DNA from: CAZAIO01 sp964485235
GTDB lineage: Bacteria; Chloroflexota; Dehalococcoidia; GIF9; UBA5629
DNA: 11,500 bases
Direction of reading: 5' to 3'
Assembly (NCBI GenBank): GCA_964485235.1
Contig: CAZAIO010000090.1
Span: 1-11,500, forward strand
This document shows, one piece after another, positions 7,348 to 11,500 of the stretch. Below the pieces are notes generated by a model. It was not told where the DNA came from. It saw nothing but the letters and a program-made list of their open reading frames with translations, and searched no databases. Position numbers and translations under genes: made by a program. Each line of letters starts with the position of its first letter. Within the stretch, counting starts at the first letter, position 1.

Positions 7348-10300
7348 ATTAAAGCTCGCGCAATTTTAGAAATCCGTCACGGAACCAAAATCCGAAAGTT
7401 TCCGGTGAAAGAACAGCTAATTACCATTGGCCGGAGTGCAGATAATGATATTACAGTCCAGGATGACCTGGTATCACGCTTTCACGCCAGAATAGAATGG
7501 ACAGACGATAAACCTTACATCATCGATCTGGGCAGCCACAACGGCACCAGGGTAAACGACAAGGACATCGAACCGAGAACACCAACATCCCTCGAAGAAG
7601 GCGATATCATTACTATCGGCACGTTGATTATGACGCTGCACCTCTCGGTTACCGAAGAGGAAATACAGGCTACAACGAGAGAAGCCTCATTAGCAGAACC
7701 ACAAGCACAAGAACTATCGGCAGTTCCGGTAAAAGTACCGACACTTATCCTGGCTACACCGGAAGGGTCGAGCAAGTTCGACCTGTCAAAAGATGTTATT
7801 ACTATAGGACGCGATTCCGCGAGCGATATTGTAGTCGACGACCAGGAAGTCTCCCGGCAACATGCCAAGCTCGAACGAAAGCAGGACTATTACGAGATAA
7901 AAGACCTCGGAAGTACGAACGGTCTGACCTTCGAAGGAAAACGTATCGACCATAAAACTCTTGCCGGAGGCGACGTGCTCTGGCTCACCAAGTCCATATC
8001 GATTACTTTCCTTGCTCCTGAAAAAGAAGCAGCTCCCGCAGGTATACCGCAAAAACTCGCAGTGAAGGGGCAGAAGCTGCTTACGATCGGCCGTAGTCCG
8101 GAAAATGATATCGTTCTGGACCATCCGGCTGTTTCACGAAAACATGCTCAAATTGTGCAAAAAGGAGCCGGTGATATTTACATACTGGAAGATCTCGGCT
8201 CATCTAACGGTACTTATGTAAACGGAATAAAGGTAGTCCAACCGGTTACCCTGAAAAAAGGCGATATCATTCATATCGGCGCGGTGAAATTAACGTATTC
8301 ACCGGAAATGATTCAGTCCGTCGATGAGTCTTCACAGTTGCGGCTGGATGTATTCCATATCAATCAGCGCGTAAGCAAAACAATCAACCTTCTTCAGGAT
8401 ATTTCTCTCAGCATATTACCGAATGAGTTTGTAGCAATCGTCGGCGGAAGCGGTGCAGGAAAATCGACGCTTATGAAAGCGCTCAATGCATTCAACCCGG
8501 CAACCGACGGAACAGTGTTAATCAATGGCGACAACCTCTACAAAAACCTCGAAGCGCATAAGTTCCAGTTCGGTTACGTGCCGCAAGAAGACATCATTCA
8601 TAAAGAGCTTACTGTGTACGAAGCGCTGGACTATTCCGCACGGTTAAGACTGCCGGCAGACACAACGCCGGAAGACAGGCATAAGCGTGTCACAGAAGTA
8701 TTGGCGACCCTCGACCTCACTGAACGTAAAGACCTTCCTATCCGCAAATTGAGCGGCGGGCAATTAAAACGTGTATCCATCGGTGTGGAGTTGCTGACAA
8801 AGCCGGGGCTATTCTGCCTCGATGAGGCAACGTCAGGACTCGATCCGGGCATAGAAAGCCAGATGATGAAACTGCTGCGCAAGCTATGCGACCAGGGAAA
8901 TACAATATTGCTGGTCACGCACGCAACAAAAAATGTCATGCTCTGCGACCAGGTAATATTTATGGCGAGAGGCGGATATCTGGCATATTATGGCCCACCG
9001 GACCAGGCTTTGAAATTTTTCGGAGTCGATGACTTCGACGGTATTTATGAGAAACTGGAATCAATTTCTACGCCAAAAGAGTGGGCACAAAAATATCGTG
9101 AGTCAGACCAGTATAAAAAATATGTGCAGTCGAGACTGCCGGAACACGGTGTCGAAGAGGCAAGTGGCCCGCGGAAAGCAGTGACACCGGGACATAAAAC
9201 AAAGCATATTTCTTCAATAGTGCAATTTCTGATACTCTCCCGTCGGAATATGAACATATTGGTACGCGATAGGATCAGTCTCCTGCTCATGCTGCTCCTC
9301 CCGCTAATTATCGCATCGCTCGATTTCTTTCTCTGGGAACCGGGCATGTTTAATCCTTCCGGCGGCGCAGCGACAAAGGTGTTTATTACGTTATTCATGT
9401 CGGCAATGGTCGGCTTCATGGTTGGCGCATTATCGCTTATGCGCGAATTCGTGAAAGAAGTCGATATCTATCGGCGAGAACGAATGGTCACACTAAAAAT
9501 CGGGCCGTACGTGCTCTCCAAAATATGGATGGCGGTAATTATTGCACTCTATCAGGCGGGTATCTTTATTCTCTTTATGAAGATTGCCGGCAACTGGCCC
9601 TCTACACCTCAATTGCTCACGGTATATATAACTATGGTACTTGCAATATTTGCCGGAATGTTAATGGGGCTTCTTGTCTCGGCACTATCGCCAAACCAGA
9701 ATATCGCACCGTTATTGATCACAATGGTACTTGTCCCTCAGTTAATATTCGGTGGCGTCATTCCGCTGAACTATTTCGGAAAAGCAGGACAGGCTGTCAG
9801 CCAGATAATGAGCACGAAATGGGCATTCCAGGCACTGGTTACCATCAGTGAGGCAGGCAAAGATATCGCGACGGACCCCTGCTGGCTTCTGCCGGAAGAA
9901 GAACGCAATGAACTTACATCTGCTGAAAAAGACGAACAATGCACGTGTATGGGAGCGAATATTTTTACCAAATGCGGTTTCCCCGGTATACATGATTACT
10001 ACAATGAATCGGTAAATACCCCGGAACCTGTACAACCGGTAAAGCCCGGCGCCCCGCCGGAAGAACCGGGCGACCCGCCACCGCAGCCTGAGAAACCGAA
10101 GATCCATCAGGACCCGGAAATGGCCGAGAAGCAGTACAAAGATTGGGAAAAGGAAATGGATGCTTACCGGGTAAAACTCGATGCATACACTGCGAAAACG
10201 GACAGATATCGGGAGGAACTGGAAAAATACCAGGATGCGGTTAACAATTATCAGGAAGAAATGGACAAATGGCAGGACGAATACCAGCAATGGAAAGAAG

Positions 10301-10473
10301 ACCGCGCTCAGGCAATCGATAAAGCGGAAGCGGTTATCAATCAGTCAAACGATGACTTTGGATACACGTTCAATGTGGATATATATAGAGCATGGGGGTG
10401 GATGCTCGTCATCATGGCAGTTACTTTCATTGGTATACTGATTGCGATAAAATGGAAAGACAAGATCAAGTAA
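7348..10473 (+). CDS. Triple-FHA ABCG-type ABC exporter (fused ATPase and permease), ATT start
   Basis: From ATT 7348 this is 1041 residues. Three FHA domains come first, each with the phosphothreonine-binding set: FHA1 about 1-100 (GR 28-29, SRFH 43-46, HNGT 64-67), FHA2 about 132-222 (GR 154-155, SRQH 169-172, TNG 190-192), FHA3 about 238-318 (GR 248-249, SRKH 263-266, SNGT 286-289). The ATPase has Walker A GGSGAGKST (366-374), Q-loop Gln413, signature LSGGQ (468-472), Walker B LDE (491-493) and H-loop His525. LSGGQxKRVSIG is typical of the ABCG family. Five helices lie at about 643-809 and the sixth at 1016-1035. Between them an extracytoplasmic loop of about 205 residues has four Cys (845, 865, 867, 876), a Pro-rich linker and a coiled coil. 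Mycobacterial Rv1747 is a two-FHA relative regulated by Ser/Thr kinases. The substrate is unknown, possibly an envelope lipid. The GTG at 7405 would cut into FHA1. Confidence 0.92.
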   Translation: MKARAILEIRHGTKIRKFPVKEQLITIGRSADNDITVQDDLVSRFHARIEWTDDKPYIIDLGSHNGTRVNDKDIEPRTPTSLEEGDIITIGTLIMTLHLSVTEEEIQATTREASLAEPQAQELSAVPVKVPTLILATPEGSSKFDLSKDVITIGRDSASDIVVDDQEVSRQHAKLERKQDYYEIKDLGSTNGLTFEGKRIDHKTLAGGDVLWLTKSISITFLAPEKEAAPAGIPQKLAVKGQKLLTIGRSPENDIVLDHPAVSRKHAQIVQKGAGDIYILEDLGSSNGTYVNGIKVVQPVTLKKGDIIHIGAVKLTYSPEMIQSVDESSQLRLDVFHINQRVSKTINLLQDISLSILPNEFVAIVGGSGAGKSTLMKALNAFNPATDGTVLINGDNLYKNLEAHKFQFGYVPQEDIIHKELTVYEALDYSARLRLPADTTPEDRHKRVTEVLATLDLTERKDLPIRKLSGGQLKRVSIGVELLTKPGLFCLDEATSGLDPGIESQMMKLLRKLCDQGNTILLVTHATKNVMLCDQVIFMARGGYLAYYGPPDQALKFFGVDDFDGIYEKLESISTPKEWAQKYRESDQYKKYVQSRLPEHGVEEASGPRKAVTPGHKTKHISSIVQFLILSRRNMNILVRDRISLLLMLLLPLIIASLDFFLWEPGMFNPSGGAATKVFITLFMSAMVGFMVGALSLMREFVKEVDIYRRERMVTLKIGPYVLSKIWMAVIIALYQAGIFILFMKIAGNWPSTPQLLTVYITMVLAIFAGMLMGLLVSALSPNQNIAPLLITMVLVPQLIFGGVIPLNYFGKAGQAVSQIMSTKWAFQALVTISEAGKDIATDPCWLLPEEERNELTSAEKDEQCTCMGANIFTKCGFPGIHDYYNESVNTPEPVQPVKPGAPPEEPGDPPPQPEKPKIHQDPEMAEKQYKDWEKEMDAYRVKLDAYTAKTDRYREELEKYQDAVNNYQEEMDKWQDEYQQWKEDRAQAIDKAEAVINQSNDDFGYTFNVDIYRAWGWMLVIMAVTFIGILIAIKWKDKIK
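10015..10119 (+). other. Proline-rich linker in the exporter's extracytoplasmic loop
   Basis: This part of the FHA-ABC gene encodes residues about 890-924, dominated by Pro with Glu, Gly, Gln and Lys, including PPPQPEKPK at 910-918. It joins the Cys-containing part of the loop to the coiled coil, probably as an extended spacer. Confidence 0.75.
10144..10293 (+). other. Aromatic-striped coiled coil in the exporter's extracytoplasmic loop
   Basis: Within the exporter, aromatic residues recur at exactly every seventh position: Trp933, Tyr940, Tyr947, Tyr954, Tyr961, Tyr968, Trp975 and Trp982. Mostly hydrophobic residues follow four positions after each (Met937, Leu944, Thr951, Leu958, Val965, Met972, Tyr979). 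This is a heptad pattern with aromatics at d and mainly aliphatics at a. The other positions are charged or polar. About seven heptads would form a helix of roughly 7 nm just before the last membrane helix. Confidence 0.8.
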
Positions 10474-10769
10474 TACGTATAACAGTTCTCTTTTTCATTC
10501 ATCAGCATATATAGTCAAAATCTAATTCAACTATATGGTTATTTCTTTAAAAATTTCTTATCAATTATTATTACTTCATTCCATGCTCTTTGCCTCTAAA
10601 TTACTTACTATGTTCTTACAGGTAGTTTGTTTTCCGAAACCAGTGTGTAATAAATCTCCGGCAATAGGCAAGTGATTATTAATATAAATAAAGATGCAGA
10701 TTATCAACAGGCAAATCAGCTTTTAATTTATATTCTCTTCTTTTATTAGAACACAGAAAGGACTATACA
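10474..10769. other. AT-rich intergenic region
   Basis: No gene is seen here. By hand count, 10501-10740 is about 28% G+C, far below the coding regions before it. No GC-rich terminator follows the exporter stop. A weak AT-only hairpin is possible (ATATAGT 10509-10515 with ACTATAT 10530-10536). No convincing promoter for the downstream gene was found. TTGTTT (10627-10632) and TAATAA (10648-10653) are only 15 bases apart. The frame of the acyltransferase stays open back to TAA 10689 but contains no ATG, GTG or TTG. Confidence 0.6.
10756..10762 (+). promoter_or_regulatory. Ribosome binding site that decides a second ATT start
   Basis: GAAAGGA lies 7 bases before ATT 10770. The next conventional in-frame start downstream, GTG 10809, has no Shine-Dalgarno sequence nearby. 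No conventional in-frame start exists between this site and the upstream stop TAA at 10689. Confidence 0.7.
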
Positions 10770-11500
10770 ATTAAAAATAAAGCATTAAAACGCTTCACCG
10801 CACCGGTAGTGGACCAATTTCATTATGCCATACAGGAAATATTGGAACCGCAAATACACCTCACTTTATACCTGGATGGTTTTATCGATGAAAAGCTGCT
10901 TGCCAGAGCAATACAACTGACCATTACTATGGAACCTGTACTGGGCTGTCGATTTATAATACGTCCCTGGCGACCATACTGGATAGAGCAAGATGACATT
11001 GACAGTATCCCGTTCTATTCTCTGGTCAATACTGAAGACATTCAACAGGAACTGCATAATTTTATGAAAATTCCCCTTGATCCATGCCAGGGCCCCCAAT
11101 TTCATGTACGCATTGTCCGCTCTCACAACAATGATACGCTGTGTTTTAAAATAAACCATCTTGTAACCGATGGGACCGGATTTAAGGAACATACGTACTT
11201 GCTTGCCACAATATATCAGGAACTCGTAAAAAATCCATTATATAAACCCACAACCGATGGAAAATATAACCGAAACATCTTGCAGGTATTGAAACAATTC
11301 AATTTGATAGAAATAATACAATCTTTCCGGCATCCCGTTTTCCCGAAACCTGACTGGGGTTTTCCTTGGATAAACGAAGATGTTAAGGAGAGAACTTTCA
11401 ATGTCCGAACTATAGATAGAGAACAGTTCCAAAAGATAAAAGCGTACGGGCATCAACATAAAGCGTCACTGAATGATATCGTCATTGCTGCTTTTTATCG
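10770..11500 (+). CDS. Condensation-superfamily acyltransferase (N-terminal part, truncated by window edge), ATT start
   Basis: From ATT 10770, 243 complete codons are read before the window ends. The fold family is that of NRPS condensation domains, PapA-type acyltransferases, wax ester synthases and alcohol acetyltransferases. The sequence shows NHLVTDG at residues 129-135, a variant of HHxxxDG that keeps the second, catalytic His (His130) and Asp134-Gly135 but has Asn for the first His. SLNDIVIAAFYR near the end matches the conserved NDxxLAA region of this superfamily. Such enzymes transfer acyl groups from CoA or carrier proteins to alcohols or amines. No signal peptide is seen. Hand counts of three 60-base blocks gave 32-40% G+C, lower than the rest of the window, suggesting recent acquisition. 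The acyl donor and acceptor cannot be told. The adjacent exporter hints at a lipid, but the gap argues for separate transcription. Confidence 0.82.
   Translation, partial: MKNKALKRFTAPVVDQFHYAIQEILEPQIHLTLYLDGFIDEKLLARAIQLTITMEPVLGCRFIIRPWRPYWIEQDDIDSIPFYSLVNTEDIQQELHNFMKIPLDPCQGPQFHVRIVRSHNNDTLCFKINHLVTDGTGFKEHTYLLATIYQELVKNPLYKPTTDGKYNRNILQVLKQFNLIEIIQSFRHPVFPKPDWGFPWINEDVKERTFNVRTIDREQFQKIKAYGHQHKASLNDIVIAAFY

Noticed and set aside
9742..10290. A 182-residue open frame on the minus strand, hydrophobic and Phe/Arg-rich
   Set aside because: It is the antisense of the exporter's Pro-rich and coiled-coil region. Its odd composition follows from that repeat-like coding sequence.
7405..10473. 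GTG 7405 as the start of the FHA-ABC exporter
   Set aside because: It removes the first FHA strands and has no ribosome binding site. ATT 7348 with AAAGGAG 6 bases upstream explains the sequence better.
10509..10536. Rho-independent terminator after the exporter
   Set aside because: The stem is seven A/T-rich pairs with a 14-base loop and no following T run, too weak to call.
10866..11192. A 108-residue minus-strand open frame
   Set aside because: It is antisense to the acyltransferase, whose NHxxxDG and ND motifs fix the true frame.

Overview
The window looks like a chromosomal stretch of an anaerobic bacterium. Bacterial Shine-Dalgarno sequences and TATAAT-like -10 boxes argue against an archaeon. 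A very long oxygen-sensitive-type acyl-CoA dehydratase activase points to anaerobic metabolism. Most genes sit near 45-50% G+C by eye. Together with PKD-type lipoproteins and FHA-ABC exporters this would fit, for example, Chloroflexota (Dehalococcoidia) or a similar uncultured lineage, but the taxonomic guess is weak. No rRNA, tRNA, CRISPR array, insertion sequence or phage module was seen.

Layout. Positions 1-1466 hold three minus-strand genes: a membrane-anchored surface protein (1466-855), a small Cys/His-rich protein (752-366) and the N-terminus of an exported PKD-like protein running off the left edge (268-1). After a 240-base divergent gap, two plus-strand genes lie 21 bases apart: a 1373-residue fused acyl-CoA dehydratase activase/reductase (1707-5828) and a SpoIIM/DUF95 membrane protein (5850-6425). 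A class II aldolase (7110-6457, minus) converges on them. A 237-base divergent control region with repeats follows. Then comes a large ABCG-type exporter with three N-terminal FHA domains and a long extracytoplasmic aromatic coiled coil (7348-10473). An AT-rich gap of about 28% G+C leads to a lower-G+C condensation-superfamily acyltransferase that is cut by the right edge (10770-11500).

The main surprise is translational. Both the FHA-ABC exporter and the acyltransferase appear to begin with the rare initiation codon ATT. In each case a strong Shine-Dalgarno sequence lies 6-7 bases upstream, and no ATG, GTG or TTG is available at a sensible position. Calling the exporter from the first conventional start (GTG 7405) would remove the first strand of its first FHA domain.

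Functional links between the blocks are only suggestive. The FHA-ABC exporter and the acyltransferase recall systems that build and export acylated envelope lipids, gated by Ser/Thr phosphorylation, but no kinase lies in the window. The activase fusion may be a self-contained ATP-driven low-potential electron-transfer enzyme, because no separate dehydratase subunits are present.
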